From Edolisoma coerulescens (Eukaryota; Chordata; Aves; Passeriformes; Campephagidae), in NCBI GenBank assembly GCA_013397115.1, contig VWZW01007069.1, positions 1,347,712 to 1,411,711 of the forward strand: a stretch of DNA of 64,000 nucleotides. The letters are read 5' to 3'. The notes beneath the pieces are model-generated. The model made no database searches. It had not been told where the DNA came from and saw only the letters and a program-made list of their open reading frames with translations. Position numbers and translations under genes: made by a program. Numbering within the stretch: the stretch's first letter is position 1; every line of letters starts with the position of its first letter. Below are positions 63,791 to 64,000 of the stretch, piece after piece.

Positions 63791-64000
63791 GGGAAGGAGG
63801 GAAGCAGAAATAAAGGCTGAGATGCAGAAACAGGCGCTCGCTTGGCAATGACAAATTGACCTCTAAGTATCGATCTCAAATGCTGCGGTTCTGAAGGGAC
63901 TGATGAGTTTCCAGCATCCTAAGCCCTATTTGTTTCCCTCCTCGGTTTTATAAATAAACTCAAAGTCTAATCGAGCTGTTCTCAAGAAACTACAAAAAAA

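Larger units (their letters stand above)
6385..64000 (-). other. SPRED2: SPRED2 gene, 5'-truncated by the window edge
   Basis: This is the extent of the SPRED2 transcription unit inside the window: coding exons 2-6 and the 3' UTR, with intron 1 open at the right edge. SPRED proteins are membrane-associated inhibitors of Ras-Raf-ERK signalling. In the family the EVH1 domain binds neurofibromin and the SPR domain targets the protein to the membrane. The assignment to SPRED2 rather than SPRED1 or SPRED3 rests on remembered family sequence: the C-terminal motif CYHCGVMCRCCGGKHKA, the RKEDGERSRCVYCRDMFNHE segment and the EVH1 segment IEDLIEGSTTSSSTLHNEAE. Assembled phases are: exon 2 starts by completing a codon, the exon 2/3 junction is phase 0, exon 3/4 splits a Gly codon, and 4/5 and 5/6 are phase 0. 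The start codon exon was looked for in 33428-64000 and not found. The left boundary is the inferred poly(A) site and is approximate. Confidence 0.93.
33428..64000 (-). other. SPRED2: SPRED2 intron 1, open at the window edge (at least 30.5 kb)
   Basis: Everything right of exon 2 is read as intron 1, because the exon encoding the family N terminus (MTEETHPDD-like) was not found. Intron 1 is also known to be very long in mammals. It contains two CR1 fragments (42608-42670 and 46351-46632), low-complexity tracts, an AT-rich block resembling a conserved enhancer (39740-40340) and a CpG-dense block (63220-63790). Several open frames of 140-225 codons occur (43505-44032, 48254-48739, 50672-51106, 51240-51917), but none has a recognisable domain. 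If an alternative first exon lies inside, the rightmost part would be upstream rather than intron. Confidence 0.75.

Noticed and set aside
63285..63854. 189-codon minus-strand frame in the CpG-dense block as SPRED2 exon 1
   Set aside because: It does not encode the SPRED2 N terminus and no donor in the required phase follows it; openness is explained by high GC.
1..64000. CRISPR array, phage, operon or other prokaryote-type system
   Set aside because: There are no regularly spaced repeats and no dense gene packing. Introns and CR1 elements show this is vertebrate DNA.

Overview
This is a piece of a vertebrate nuclear chromosome, most likely from a bird. The evidence is a multi-exon gene with GT-AG introns, long non-coding stretches without bacterial gene packing, and interspersed repeats that I recognise as CR1 LINE 3' ends, the dominant avian retroposon. 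One copy still ends in the typical ATTCTATG-like octamers. I saw no Alu, L1 or B1-like sequence. The species cannot be named from the window.

One gene can be supported: SPRED2 (Sprouty-related EVH1-domain protein 2), on the minus strand. Five coding exons can be placed to the base by protein similarity, splice signals and reading phase: 33250-33427, 31759-31927, 28944-29008, 10290-10439 and 9225-9875. All junction phases are compatible. Together they supply 1,213 nt of CDS. With the roughly 26 nt expected from the missing first coding exon, the protein would be about 412 residues: EVH1 domain, linker, c-Kit-binding region and C-terminal cysteine-rich SPR domain. The first coding exon was not found. 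Intron 1 therefore runs from 33428 past the end of the window, which makes the window a 3'-complete, 5'-truncated copy of the gene.

Layout: 1 to about 6380 is intergenic DNA past the 3' end of SPRED2, with a CR1 copy at 683-1062. About 6380-9224 is the long AU-rich 3' UTR, with two Pumilio-type motifs, an AU-rich element, a polypyrimidine tract (in the mRNA) and a perfect 12-bp-stem inverted repeat. 9225-33427 holds the coding exons and four introns, one of them 18.5 kb. 33428-64000 is intron 1, with two CR1 fragments, low-complexity tracts, an AT-rich block that looks like a conserved enhancer, and an isolated CpG-dense block near the right end (63220-63790).

No RNA gene, CRISPR array, intact mobile element or second protein gene could be supported. 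The other open frames are short, lack recognisable domains and mostly overlap one another. No clearly novel system is visible. The best leads are the UTR inverted repeat, the paired Pumilio motifs next to the likely poly(A) site, an exact 46-bp tandem duplication in an intron, and a possible stop-introducing exon in the CpG-dense block.
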